Shown here in pieces: positions 51,578-60,387 of a stretch of 64,000 nt of DNA. Source of the stretch: Candidatus Dechloromonas phosphorivorans (lineage in GTDB: Bacteria > Pseudomonadota > Gammaproteobacteria > Burkholderiales > Rhodocyclaceae); the NCBI GenBank assembly GCA_016714975.1, contig JADKBR010000017.1, positions 62,001-126,000 of the forward strand, read 5' to 3'. A model generated the notes under the pieces. That model did not search any database and had not been told where the DNA came from. It was given only the letters and a program-made list of their open reading frames with translations. Every line of letters starts with the position of its first letter. Position 1 is the stretch's first letter. The translations under genes and the position numbers were made by a program.

Positions 51578-52279
51578 TCAGACGATGCGGGCGCACAGCG
51601 TGCCGACGCCGTCGACGCCCCCCTCCAGCACGTCTCCCGGGAGCAGCGGGCCGACCCCGGCGGGCGTGCCGGTGTAGATCAGGTCGCCGGCCGCAAGGCG
51701 CACCAGTGTCGACAGGTTGGCGATGATGTCCGCCACCTTCCACAGCATCGCCGCCAGGTCGCCATCCTGGCGGATTTCGCCATTGACCGTCAGCCAGATG
51801 CGCCCGCGATCCGGGTGGCCGACCTGCGCCACCGGCTGTATCACCCCGGCCACCGCCGACTGGTCGAAGCCCTTGCCCATATCCCACGGATGCCCCTTCT
51901 CCTTGGCCCGAGCCTGGATGTCGCGGCGCGTCAGATCGAGGCCGACGGCATAACCGAAAATCAGGCCTCTGGCGGTGTCGACCCCAACATCCGCCCCGCC
52001 GCTGCCTAATGCAACGACCAACTCGACTTCGTGGTGCAGGTTCTTGGTCAGCGGCGGATAGGCGACGCTGATCTCGCCGGCGCCGCCGACCAAGGCATCG
52101 CCGGGCTTCATGAAGAAGAAGGGCGGCTCGCGGCCCTCGGCCTGATCGGCCGCCCCCATCTCGCGCGCATGATCAGCATAGTTGCGGCCAACGCAATAGA
52201 CACGACGGACCGGAAATGAGTCTCTGCTGCCGGCCACGGGCAGTGCGGCAGGAAGATGCGGAGGAAAGACGAAGGCCAT
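51578..52279 (-). CDS. Fumarylacetoacetate hydrolase family protein
   Basis: A 233-residue enzyme with the FAH fold: VGRNYADHAREMG, FFMKPGDALVG, the metal-binding HHEVELVVALG, and YTGTPAGVGPL. Relatives include fumarylpyruvate hydrolases of aromatic degradation. The start at 52279 follows GGGAC; the frame is open 18 codons further. It ends four bases from the paaK stop on the opposite strand. Confidence 0.88.
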   Translation of the reverse strand: MAFVFPPHLPAALPVAGSRDSFPVRRVYCVGRNYADHAREMGAADQAEGREPPFFFMKPGDALVGGAGEISVAYPPLTKNLHHEVELVVALGSGGADVGVDTARGLIFGYAVGLDLTRRDIQARAKEKGHPWDMGKGFDQSAVAGVIQPVAQVGHPDRGRIWLTVNGEIRQDGDLAAMLWKVADIIANLSTLVRLAAGDLIYTGTPAGVGPLLPGDVLEGGVDGVGTLCARIV

Positions 52280-52395
52280 GGCGTCCCTTTCTGGCAAGGT
52301 GAGTTTATCCGTCAGTGTGCAATAGTTGCGCATGGTGGCGCCAGTCGACTGGTAAAATTGCCCATGGAATAAAGGTCAATGATCAAGGGGGTACC

Positions 52396-54183
52396 GTGAA
52401 CTCTAGAGCATTGCGTTTGAGTGCCCTGAGCGCAGGATTGCTGTCGACGATCCCGGTCTGGGCCATCGGGCTTGGCGACATGGTGCTGCATTCGCGGGTC
52501 GGGGAACCGCTGCGGGCCGAGGTGCCGATCAATGCCGAGCCCGGCGAGACTATCGAAGCCAGATGCTTCACTCTGGCGCCACTCGATGGGTCGGACCTGC
52601 CGGTAATTTCCGCCGGACGGACCAAGCTGGTACGCGAAGGCAACAACTACCGGTTGCTGATCACGGGCAGCAAGCCGGTTGCCGAACCGATTTTTCTCAT
52701 CGGCCTGCGCGCCGGTTGCGGTACCGATCTCCAGCGTGATTACGTGCTGATGCCGGCAGAACCGCTGGTCCTGGCCAGCCCGCCCCCGTCTGCAGCAGGC
52801 ACGGTCGGTACGCCATCCGGCGGAGTGCGCAGCAGTGGGGCGCCAAGTCAGCATTGGCGCGCCAGCGAGGGTGACACACTCGAAGGCATCGCCGAAGCGC
52901 TGGTCCCCGATAATCTGGTGCAGCAGCGCCGAATGCTGGCTGCCCTTAAGCGCGCCAACCCTCAACTGAGCGGTCGTCCCGGTCTTGCCGAAGGCACGCC
53001 GGTCGCGATACCCGATGTCAAGCAGCGTGTTGCGGCGGAACGCGACAGCCTGCCGGAGCAACGCACCAAGTCGCGCAGCGAGGAACCCCCGCCGCCACCA
53101 CCACCGCCCAAGGTTGCCAAACCGGTCGCCACACCCAAGGCAGGTGGCGTCGATCGGGTCCTGCTTGGTGCCCCACCGGCGGAACTCAAGGCGGGTAAGA
53201 AAGTGGCCCCGGCCAAGGGTAGCCGGGAAGAAATGGACGAGCGTCTGGTCAAGCTCGATACGACGATCCAGTCACTCAACGCGCAGATCGAAGCGCTCGA
53301 CAAAGCACTGGCGTTGACGACCGAGGCGCTGGCTCTTCGCCAGAAGCTCAAGGCGGCACAGGGCGCGGATGGCGGCCTGCAATCCCCGTTGGCCAAACCT
53401 GCGGAACCGCCGCCCACGGCCAGCAGCAACTGGCTGGAGATTCTGGTCAGCGCGCTGGTGGGCGGGGTCGTAGCAGCCGGGCTCGCAAACTACCTTGGTC
53501 GTCGTCGCGAGCGCCGGGCAGAAGATGAGGTTCCACTGGCCATTGCCGGCCATGCGCGACCTGGGGTGCCGGGCTCAGTCCGGAGCAATCCGGCGCAGGC
53601 CGCACGAGTGCGGACGTCGGCTGCAGAGCCCGGCGCCAAAGTAACCGCTGCCTCCGCCGAGGTCGATGTCCGTGTAGACGGTGCTTTGCAACGGCCGGGC
53701 GACATCAAGGCGGTCGACGTCAAGCACAACCAGGATGAAAGCGCCATCGCGCTGGCCGAAATCATGCTGTCCTTCGGCCGTCTGCAGGGCGCTGCCGAAA
53801 CACTGGCCCACCACATCAAGGAAAGTGCATCGGACAATCCTCGACCTTGGCTGATGCTGCTCGATCTCTATCGGCGCGGCGGGCTGCGCGGTGACTATAC
53901 AAAGCTGCTGCCCCCGCTCAGGCAGAGATTCAATCTGCAGGTTCCCGAGTGGGAGGATCTGGAGAGTTCGAACGCAGGCCTCAGGTCGCTCGAAGACTAT
54001 CCTCACGTTATCGGGCGACTGACGGCTGCGTGGGGAACCCAGGACTGCCTGAGCTATCTCTACCGACTGATCCACGACAACCGGGAAGGGCAACGCGATG
54101 GCTTCCCGCTCGAGGTAATCGAGGAGATGGTTTTGCTGATACTCGTCCTCGAAACCGGTTACGATCTGGAGCGCGGCGGCTAA
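52396..54183 (+). CDS. fimV: FimV-like protein (polar/pilus scaffold)
   Basis: A 595-residue protein with a signal peptide, the FimV N-terminal domain (LGDMVLHSRVGEPLRAEVPI), a LysM-like segment (about 155-215, WRASEGDTLEGIAEALVPDN), a proline run, a coiled coil (about 285-325), a membrane segment (about 352-372) and a C-terminal TPR-like region. FimV/TspA proteins bind peptidoglycan and organise the cell pole and type IV pili. The GTG at 52396 follows AAGGGG; upstream frame is not protein-like. It may relate to the orphan pilus ATPase at 3.5-5.3 kb. Confidence 0.85.
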   Translation: MNSRALRLSALSAGLLSTIPVWAIGLGDMVLHSRVGEPLRAEVPINAEPGETIEARCFTLAPLDGSDLPVISAGRTKLVREGNNYRLLITGSKPVAEPIFLIGLRAGCGTDLQRDYVLMPAEPLVLASPPPSAAGTVGTPSGGVRSSGAPSQHWRASEGDTLEGIAEALVPDNLVQQRRMLAALKRANPQLSGRPGLAEGTPVAIPDVKQRVAAERDSLPEQRTKSRSEEPPPPPPPPKVAKPVATPKAGGVDRVLLGAPPAELKAGKKVAPAKGSREEMDERLVKLDTTIQSLNAQIEALDKALALTTEALALRQKLKAAQGADGGLQSPLAKPAEPPPTASSNWLEILVSALVGGVVAAGLANYLGRRRERRAEDEVPLAIAGHARPGVPGSVRSNPAQAARVRTSAAEPGAKVTAASAEVDVRVDGALQRPGDIKAVDVKHNQDESAIALAEIMLSFGRLQGAAETLAHHIKESASDNPRPWLMLLDLYRRGGLRGDYTKLLPPLRQRFNLQVPEWEDLESSNAGLRSLEDYPHVIGRLTAAWGTQDCLSYLYRLIHDNREGQRDGFPLEVIEEMVLLILVLETGYDLERGG

Positions 54184-54926
54184 ACCGGATTGTCGAGGTC
54201 AACAAATTCGCACTGCAAACCGCAGTGCCGGCTGAGGTGGGCGGCCAAGGCCGCCACGCCGTAGCGTTCAGTCGCATGGTGGCCGCAGGCCATGAACGCC
54301 ACTCCGCTTTCGCGCGCCAGATGGACGGTCTGCTCGGAAATTTCGCCGGAAGCGAAGGCGTCGACGCCGAGCGCGATCGCCTGTTCGAAGTAGCCCTGCG
54401 CGCCACCCGTACACCAGCCGATCCGGCACACCGGACGTTCGGCATTGCCGATCAGCATCGGGGTCCGGGAGAGGGCGCTGCCAATCTGTGTCGCCAACTG
54501 GCCCGCGGTCGTTGGAACGGCGACACTGCCCAGCCAGGCGATATCCTGATCGCCGAAGCGTCCTTCCGGTTGCCAGCCGAGGCGCGCCGCGAGTTGTGCG
54601 TTGTTGCCAAGTTCGGGATGGGCATCGAGGGGAAGATGATAGGCCAGCAGGTTGATGTCGTTACTCAGAAGTGTCTTCAGGCGCTGGCGGCGGATGCAGG
54701 TAACCCGCCCGTCCTCACCCTTCCAGAAGTAGCCGTGATGGACGAGGATGGCATCGGCTCCGCGCCCCACAGCTACATCGAGCAAGGCTTGGCTGGCGGT
54801 GACTCCGGCCACGACACGCTCGATATCAGCACGTCCTTCCACTTGCAGTCCGTTTGGGCAATAATCGTGGAAATTTGCGGGCTGCAACAGCCCATCCAGA
54901 TATTCCACCAGATTTTCACGTTTCAT
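54180..54926 (-). CDS. Nif3-like dinuclear metal-centre protein (YbgI)
   Basis: A 248-residue protein. NFHDYCPNGLQVEG near the start, VHHGYFWKG and AYHLPLDAHPELGNN carry the conserved metal-binding residues; CGHHATERYGV is the C-terminal set. Family members are candidate GTP cyclohydrolase-like or repair hydrolases; the role is not settled. ATG at 54926 matches the E. coli start; a GTG two codons earlier is possible. Its stop overlaps the fimV stop by four bases. Confidence 0.9.
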   Translation of the reverse strand: MKRENLVEYLDGLLQPANFHDYCPNGLQVEGRADIERVVAGVTASQALLDVAVGRGADAILVHHGYFWKGEDGRVTCIRRQRLKTLLSNDINLLAYHLPLDAHPELGNNAQLAARLGWQPEGRFGDQDIAWLGSVAVPTTAGQLATQIGSALSRTPMLIGNAERPVCRIGWCTGGAQGYFEQAIALGVDAFASGEISEQTVHLARESGVAFMACGHHATERYGVAALAAHLSRHCGLQCEFVDLDNPV

Positions 54927-54940
54927 CGACACGGTCTTTC

Positions 54941-56092
54941 ATGCGCAGGTTGTGGCTGATTTTTGCACAAACCGTAACCGTTGCGGTCGCGATTCTGTTC
55001 GTGACGAGTACGCTGAAGCCGGAATGGCTTCCGTCCCGTCCCAGCCCGGTCACCGTGCGTGAAGTGCCGGCGCCGGTTGGCGACGCCCAGCAGAGTGCCG
55101 GATCCTATCGTGAGGCGGCGCGTGCCGCTCTGCCCGCCGTGGTCCACATCTACACGACGCAGTTGGTCAAGAAGCAGCGCCACCCGCTGCTCGACGATCC
55201 AGTCTTTCGTCATTTCTTCGGTGACCGTCCGGATGCTCCGCCACGGGCGAATTCCGGGCTCGGCTCGGGAGTCCTGGTCAGCGCCAACGGCTACATCCTG
55301 ACCAATTTCCATGTCGTCGAGGCAGCCAGCGACATCCAGGTGTCGCTCAACGACGGCCACACCCACAAGGCGACCGTCATCGGCAGCGATCCGGAATCGG
55401 ATCTCGCCGTGCTGCAGATCAACGCCGACAAGCTGCCGGCGATCACCTTCGGCCAGATGGAAACCCTGCGTGTCGGCGATGTCGTGCTGGCCATCGGTAA
55501 CCCGTTCGGGGTCGGCCAGACGGTGACAATGGGCATCGTCTCGGCGCTCGGACGCTCGCATCTCGGGATCAACACTTTCGAGAATTTCATCCAGACCGAT
55601 GCCGCGATCAACCCGGGCAACTCAGGCGGCGCGCTGGTCGACATCAATGGTCACCTGGTCGGCATCAACACGGCCATCTACTCGCGCACCGGCGGCTCGA
55701 ACGGCATCGGCTTCGCGATTCCGGTCTCGAGTGCCAAGAGCATCATGGAGCAGATCATCCAGAACGGCGCCGTCACGCGCGGCTGGATCGGCGTCGAGGC
55801 ACAGGAGATTACCCCTGAACTGGCCCAATCCTTCGGTCTGCCGGATAGCGAAGGGGCGCTGATCGCCGGTGTTGTCCGCGGCAGCCCGGCAGATGCCGCC
55901 GGCATACGCCCCGGCGATGTGCTGCTGACGGTTGCCGGCAGGCCGGTCAAGGACCCGCAAGTGATGCTCGACCTGATCGCCGCGCTCAAGCCCGACGAGC
56001 GGTCAGTGTTCCGCCTGCGCCGCGACAAGACAATTGTCGAAACGCACGTCAGAATCGGCAAGCGGCCGCCGATGCGCCCCGAGCAGGAGTGA
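54941..56092 (+). CDS. DegS-like periplasmic serine protease with one PDZ domain
   Basis: A 383-residue protein with an N-terminal anchor (4-24), trypsin-like domain and a single PDZ (about 285-375). The catalytic triad is His124, Asp154 and Ser228 (TNFHVVEA, SDLAVLQI, NPGNSGGAL). One PDZ plus an anchor fits DegS/AlgW, which start envelope stress signalling by cutting an anti-sigma factor; in many betaproteobacteria this form is common and its target unknown. Divergent from the Nif3-like gene with 14 bases between starts. Confidence 0.92.
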   Translation: MRRLWLIFAQTVTVAVAILFVTSTLKPEWLPSRPSPVTVREVPAPVGDAQQSAGSYREAARAALPAVVHIYTTQLVKKQRHPLLDDPVFRHFFGDRPDAPPRANSGLGSGVLVSANGYILTNFHVVEAASDIQVSLNDGHTHKATVIGSDPESDLAVLQINADKLPAITFGQMETLRVGDVVLAIGNPFGVGQTVTMGIVSALGRSHLGINTFENFIQTDAAINPGNSGGALVDINGHLVGINTAIYSRTGGSNGIGFAIPVSSAKSIMEQIIQNGAVTRGWIGVEAQEITPELAQSFGLPDSEGALIAGVVRGSPADAAGIRPGDVLLTVAGRPVKDPQVMLDLIAALKPDERSVFRLRRDKTIVETHVRIGKRPPMRPEQE

Positions 56093-56095
56093 GCG

Positions 56096-56902
56096 ATGTG
56101 CCAGCTGCTGGGCATGAACTGCAATGTGCCGACCGACATCTGCTTTTCGTTTACCGGATTTCAGGCGCGCGGCGGCGCCACCGATGTTCATTCCGACGGC
56201 TGGGGCATCGCCTTCTTCGAAGGCAAGGGCACGCGCGTCTTCCTCGACCCCAAGCCGTCCTGCACCTCGCCGGTGGCCGAACTGGTCAGCCAGTATCCGA
56301 TCCGCTCGAAGAGTGTTATCGCCCACATCCGCAAGGCCACGCAGGGCTGTGTCGGGCTGGAGAACACGCACCCGTTCATGCGCGAACTGTGGGGACGCTA
56401 CTGGATCTTCGCCCACAACGGCAACCTGCTCGGATTCGCGCCGGAACTGGACGGCAGCTTTGTGCCCGTCGGCGTCACCGACAGCGAACGCGCCTTCTGC
56501 TGGCTGCTGCAGAGTCTGCGTCAGCGCTTCGGCAGCGCACCGCCCGAGCGCACCGGGTTGTTCGCCACCATTCATGGGCTGACGCTGGAAATTGCCCGCC
56601 ACGGCGAGTTCAACTTCCTGCTTTCCAATGGTGACTGGCTGTTTGCCCATGCCTCGACCAAGCTCGCCTACATAATTCGCCAGGCACCCTTTGCCCAGGC
56701 TCACCTGAAGGACCAGGATGTGACGGTCGACTTCAGCGATGTAACGTCCCCCGAGGATCGCGTCGCGGTGATCGCCACGTTGCCGCTGACCGATAACGAA
56801 GTCTGGGAAACCATGCCAGCCGGGACGCTGTGGTGGTTCGAGGAAGGCGTTCCGGTGCAGACGCGCGACACCGTACCCGGACCGCAGCGCCAGCCGGCCT
56901 GA
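56096..56902 (+). CDS. Class II glutamine amidotransferase (YafJ type)
   Basis: A 268-residue enzyme with the catalytic Cys2 (MCQLLG), HSDGWGIAFFEG, IAHIRKAT and FAHNGNLLGF. Members hydrolyse glutamine for an unknown acceptor; YafJ is related to gamma-Glu-Cys or similar amidases. It starts four bases after the protease gene and ends directly against the tatC stop on the other strand, with no gap. Confidence 0.9.
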   Translation: MCQLLGMNCNVPTDICFSFTGFQARGGATDVHSDGWGIAFFEGKGTRVFLDPKPSCTSPVAELVSQYPIRSKSVIAHIRKATQGCVGLENTHPFMRELWGRYWIFAHNGNLLGFAPELDGSFVPVGVTDSERAFCWLLQSLRQRFGSAPPERTGLFATIHGLTLEIARHGEFNFLLSNGDWLFAHASTKLAYIIRQAPFAQAHLKDQDVTVDFSDVTSPEDRVAVIATLPLTDNEVWETMPAGTLWWFEEGVPVQTRDTVPGPQRQPA

Positions 56903-57742
56903 CTACTTATCGGAGAGCTTGCGGAATTCTTCTTCCGCACTGTCCATCTCGGCGGCCATTTTTGCCTCGGCGGCAGGGTCGACCGGAACAGGCTCTGCCG
57001 GCGCCGGCCGCGAGACGAAACGTGACGCCAGGATGCCCAGCTCGTAGAGCAGGCACATCGGAATCGCCAGCGCGAGTTGCGACACGACATCGGGCGGCGT
57101 TACCACAGCGGCGACGATGAAGGCACCGACGATGAAGTAGGAGCGCCACTCCTTCAGCTTCTCCACGGTTACGACACCCATCTTGACCAGCACGACCAGC
57201 GCCACCGGAACTTCGAAGGTGATGCCGAAAGCGAGGAACATCGTCATCACGAACGACAGGTAAGCGTCGATATCCGGTGCCGGGGTGATGCTTTTCGGCG
57301 CAAAGCTGTTAATGAAACTGAAGACCTGGCCGAAGACGAAGTAGTAGCAGAAGGCAATGCCGAGAATGAACAGGAAGGTACTCGAAATGATCAACGGAAT
57401 GCCCAGTCGCTTCTCGTGCGCATAGAGTCCGGGCGCAATGAAGGCCCAAGCCTGGTAGAGGATGACCGGCAGGGCCAGCACCAAGGCGACCATGGCGGTC
57501 ACCTTGAGCGGCACCATGAACGGGGTGATGACGCCGATCGCTATCATCTTGGTGCCTTCCGGCAGGGCGGCGGTAAGCGGCGCTGCCAGAAAATCGTAGA
57601 TGGCACCCGGTCCGGGATAGAGGCACAGCGCGCCGAGCACCACGCCGACTGCGATCAGGCTGCGCAGCAGGCGGTCGCGCAACTCGACCAGATGCGAGAT
57701 GAACGACTCTTCCTGCGCGGAACCGGGCTGCTGATCGCTCAT
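56903..57742 (-). CDS. tatC: Sec-independent protein translocase TatC
   Basis: A 279-residue inner-membrane protein with six helices: HLVELRDRLLRSLIAVGVVL at the start, PFMVPLKVT, FAFCYYFVFG and the segment QALAIPMCLLYELGIL. It is the receptor for twin-arginine signal peptides. It follows tatB with a 4-base ATGA overlap. The C-terminal tail is acidic and long for the family. Confidence 0.95.
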   Translation of the reverse strand: MSDQQPGSAQEESFISHLVELRDRLLRSLIAVGVVLGALCLYPGPGAIYDFLAAPLTAALPEGTKMIAIGVITPFMVPLKVTAMVALVLALPVILYQAWAFIAPGLYAHEKRLGIPLIISSTFLFILGIAFCYYFVFGQVFSFINSFAPKSITPAPDIDAYLSFVMTMFLAFGITFEVPVALVVLVKMGVVTVEKLKEWRSYFIVGAFIVAAVVTPPDVVSQLALAIPMCLLYELGILASRFVSRPAPAEPVPVDPAAEAKMAAEMDSAEEEFRKLSDK

Positions 57743-58158
57743 GCGGCGGGCTTGGCAGTGGCCTCGGCGGCGACAACCGCAGACTCCGCTGGGGAAGTCG
57801 AAGACGTTGCCTCGGCGACAGGAGTCGGAGCGGCCTGCGTCACTTGCTGGACTGCCTCATTCAGTTCGGCAACCGCCGCCTGGGCGGGAGCCTCGACAAC
57901 ATTGCGAGCAGTTTCGTATTCCTTGCGTACCGAACTCTCGAGCGAACGCGCCGATTCGGCGACTTCCGCCTGGAGTTTCTTCAACTCGTCGAGCTGGATT
58001 TCCCGATTTATGTCCGACTTGACGTCATTGACATAACGCTGCGCCCGGCCGAGCAGGTGCCCCAGGGTTCGCGCCACCTTGGGCAGTTTCTCCGGCCCGA
58101 TAACGAGCAGGGCAACCACGCCGATGACCATGAGTTCGGAAAAGCCGATATCGAACAT
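57739..58158 (-). CDS. tatB: Sec-independent protein translocase TatB
   Basis: A 139-residue protein: one N-terminal helix (MFDIGFSELMVIGVVALLVI), the GPEKLP hinge, an amphipathic helix and an Ala/Glu-rich tail. It acts with TatC in recognising folded substrates. 63 bases separate it from tatA. Confidence 0.95.
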   Translation of the reverse strand: MFDIGFSELMVIGVVALLVIGPEKLPKVARTLGHLLGRAQRYVNDVKSDINREIQLDELKKLQAEVAESARSLESSVRKEYETARNVVEAPAQAAVAELNEAVQQVTQAAPTPVAEATSSTSPAESAVVAAEATAKPAA

Positions 58159-58221
58159 AGGGATGCGCCAGAAAGGAGGCGGGCGGAGGGTGTCGAGGTT
58201 GTTCCGTGCCCACCTTGCCGA

Positions 58222-58455
58222 TCAGGACCGGGTCTTTTCCTTTACTTCGACGTCGATCGTCTGGCCGCCGACCTGTTGCGCCGGCGGTACGTCTGCCGGT
58301 GGCTGTTCAGGTGCATTGGCGTCCTTCATGCCGTCCTTGAAACCTTTGACCGCACCGCCGAGATCCTGCCCGACATTGCGCAGTTTCTTGGTGCCGAAGA
58401 TCAGCATCACGATGACCAGAACGATCAGCCAGTGCCAGATGGAAAAACTGCCCAT
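58222..58455 (-). CDS. tatA: Sec-independent protein translocase TatA
   Basis: A 77-residue protein with the helix (IWHWLIVLVIVMLIF), FGTKKLRNVGQDLGGAVKGF and an acidic tail. Multiple copies form the pore of the twin-arginine system. It follows hinT by nine bases and belongs to the his-tat run. Confidence 0.95.
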   Translation of the reverse strand: MGSFSIWHWLIVLVIVMLIFGTKKLRNVGQDLGGAVKGFKDGMKDANAPEQPPADVPPAQQVGGQTIDVEVKEKTRS

Positions 58456-58464
58456 GTTTGTCTC

Positions 58465-58815
58465 CTAGACGCGTTTGAGCATGGGGCCGACCGGGTCCGG
58501 CCCGCCCACGACATGCATGTGCAGGTGGGGCACTTCCTGATTTCCCACCCGTCCGCTGTTGATGATGACACGAAAACCATCCGGGCTACCCTGCGCCGTT
58601 GCGATTTCGTTGGCCTTGGCCAGCATGCTGCCGAGAACCTGGGCATCGTCCATGGTCACCGTGGCCAACGAGGTGATGTGCCTTTTTGGAATCACCAGGA
58701 CGTGGACCGGTCGCTGCGGGTGAAGATCCTTGAACGCGAGAATATCATCGTCCTCGAAGACTTTCTGGCAAGGAATGTTGCCGGCAACGATTCTGCAGAA
58801 AATGCAGTCGCTCAT
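58465..58815 (-). CDS. hinT: HIT-family nucleotide hydrolase (HinT)
   Basis: A 116-residue protein of the histidine-triad family: CIFCRIVAGNIP with a possible zinc site, FKDLHPQRPVHVLVIPKRH, and the triad HLHMHVVGG. It hydrolyses nucleoside phosphoramidates and acyl-AMPs. The start overlaps the hisE stop (ATGA); the frame is open upstream inside hisE but that part is not HIT-like. Confidence 0.95.
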   Translation of the reverse strand: MSDCIFCRIVAGNIPCQKVFEDDDILAFKDLHPQRPVHVLVIPKRHITSLATVTMDDAQVLGSMLAKANEIATAQGSPDGFRVIINSGRVGNQEVPHLHMHVVGGPDPVGPMLKRV

Positions 58816-59234
58816 TTGTGGTCGTCCTTTGCTTTCTTGTGATGGTGGCCGGCGCCCCGCGACTTCTTCTCGTCGATGCCGGAGATGCCTTCGCGGCGGC
58901 GCAGTTCCTGCAACACGTCCTCGGCACCCAGACCGTAGAACGCGAGTAGCACCATGAGATGGTAGACCACGTCGGTCGATTCCCAGACGATTTTCAGGCG
59001 CTTGCCCTCCTTGCCGGCCATGATCAGTTCGGCGCATTCCTCACCGATCTTTTTCAGGATGGAATCGGGACCGCCGGCGAAGAGTTGCGCCGTGTACGAC
59101 GATTCCGGGTCGGCGTTGCGGCGGGAAGCCAGGGTATTAGAGAGGCGGTGCAGGACATCATACTGGCCCTTCTTTTCCATCTGCTCCACCTTTTCGGTGT
59201 GCTCCGACTTCTCTGTATCTTCTGACTTGCTCAT
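58812..59234 (-). CDS. hisE: Phosphoribosyl-ATP pyrophosphatase, with charged extensions
   Basis: A 140-residue protein; the HisE fold occupies about 23-122 (DVLHRLSNTLASRRNADPES, then KKIGEECAELIMAGKEG and ESTDVVYHLMVLLAFYG). It carries a Lys/Glu-rich N-terminal extension (SEDTEKSEHTEKVEQMEKK) and a basic tail (GAGHHHKKAKDDHK). HisE removes pyrophosphate from phosphoribosyl-ATP in step two of histidine synthesis. Overlaps hisI and hinT by four bases each. Confidence 0.94.
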   Translation of the reverse strand: MSKSEDTEKSEHTEKVEQMEKKGQYDVLHRLSNTLASRRNADPESSYTAQLFAGGPDSILKKIGEECAELIMAGKEGKRLKIVWESTDVVYHLMVLLAFYGLGAEDVLQELRRREGISGIDEKKSRGAGHHHKKAKDDHK

Positions 59235-59632
59235 CTTGCGTAGATTTCCTTTGGGTCTTTCAGGACCTGATCGACAGGAACCCACTGTTCCCCATGCAAT
59301 TCGTTGAAAAAGCAACTGGCGCGACCTGTGTGACAGGAGATTCCGCCTGCCTGCTCGATCGCCAGCAACAGCACGTCGCCGTCGCAATCGGTGCGGATGG
59401 ACTTGATTTTCTGGAAATGGCCCGATTCCTCACCCTTGCACCACAGACGCCGACGCGTACGCGACCAGTATACCGCGTTGCCGGTGTGGACAGTCTCCTG
59501 CAACGACGCACGATTCATCCAGGCAAACATCACGACCCGGCCCTGTTCATTCTGGGCAATCGCCGGAATCAGGCCGTCGGCGTCCCACTTGAGAGCGTCC
59601 AGCCAGGGCAGGGTGGGGTCGAGATCGCTCAC
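59231..59632 (-). CDS. hisI: Phosphoribosyl-AMP cyclohydrolase
   Basis: A 133-residue enzyme of histidine synthesis. MFAWMNRASLQETVHTGNAV, YWSRTRRRLWCKGEESGH and a DCDGDVLL set with Cys form its zinc and magnesium sites. Separate from hisE, as in many proteobacteria. It overlaps hisF by four bases. Confidence 0.96.
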   Translation of the reverse strand: MSDLDPTLPWLDALKWDADGLIPAIAQNEQGRVVMFAWMNRASLQETVHTGNAVYWSRTRRRLWCKGEESGHFQKIKSIRTDCDGDVLLLAIEQAGGISCHTGRASCFFNELHGEQWVPVDQVLKDPKEIYAR

Positions 59633-60387
59633 AGGCGCACTTCGATGCCCCGCGCCGCCATGTATTCCTTGGCCTGGCGCACGGTAAACTCGCCGAAATG
59701 GAAGATCGAGGCGGCGAGCACCGCGTCGGCACGTCCCTCGCTGACGCCATCAGCCAAGTGCTGCAGGGTGCCGACCCCGCCGGAGGCAATGACCGGAATC
59801 CCGACGGCATCGGACACCGCGCGGGTCAGCGCCAGATCGAAACCGTTCTTGGTGCCGTCGCGATCCATGCTGGTCAGCAGAATTTCACCGGCGCCGAGCA
59901 TTTCGACCCGTTTTGCCCAGTCGACCGCATCAAGCCCGGTGTCGTTGCGCCCACCGTGGGTGAACACGTTCCAGCGCCCGGGGCCAGTCTGCTTGGCGTC
60001 GATGGCGACAACGATGCACTGCGAGCCGACCTTGCTCGACGCCTCGAACACGAGCTCGGGATTGTTCACGGCCGCTGTGTTCACTGATACCTTGTCGGCG
60101 CCGGCATTGAGCAGGCGCCGGACGTCCTCGACCTTGCGCACGCCGCCGCCTACTGTCAGCGGAATGAAGACCTGCGCCGCACAGGCCTCGACGATGTGCA
60201 GGATGATGTCGCGCTGGTCACTCGAAGCCGTGATGTCGAGGAAAGTGACCTCGTCTGCGCCCTGCTCGTCGTAGCGGCGGGCGATTTCAACCGGATCGCC
60301 GGCATCGCGCAGATCGACGAAGTTGGTTCCCTTGACGACGCGGCCGGCGGTGACATCCAGACAGGGAATGATGCGCTTGGCGAGCAT
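59629..60387 (-). CDS. hisF: Imidazole glycerol phosphate synthase subunit HisF
   Basis: A 252-residue TIM-barrel cyclase with the catalytic Asp11 and Asp130 (CLDVTAGRVVKG and VVAIDAKQ). It uses ammonia from HisH to form imidazole glycerol phosphate and AICAR. The start overlaps the hisA stop as TGATG. Confidence 0.97.
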   Translation of the reverse strand: MLAKRIIPCLDVTAGRVVKGTNFVDLRDAGDPVEIARRYDEQGADEVTFLDITASSDQRDIILHIVEACAAQVFIPLTVGGGVRKVEDVRRLLNAGADKVSVNTAAVNNPELVFEASSKVGSQCIVVAIDAKQTGPGRWNVFTHGGRNDTGLDAVDWAKRVEMLGAGEILLTSMDRDGTKNGFDLALTRAVSDAVGIPVIASGGVGTLQHLADGVSEGRADAVLAASIFHFGEFTVRQAKEYMAARGIEVRL

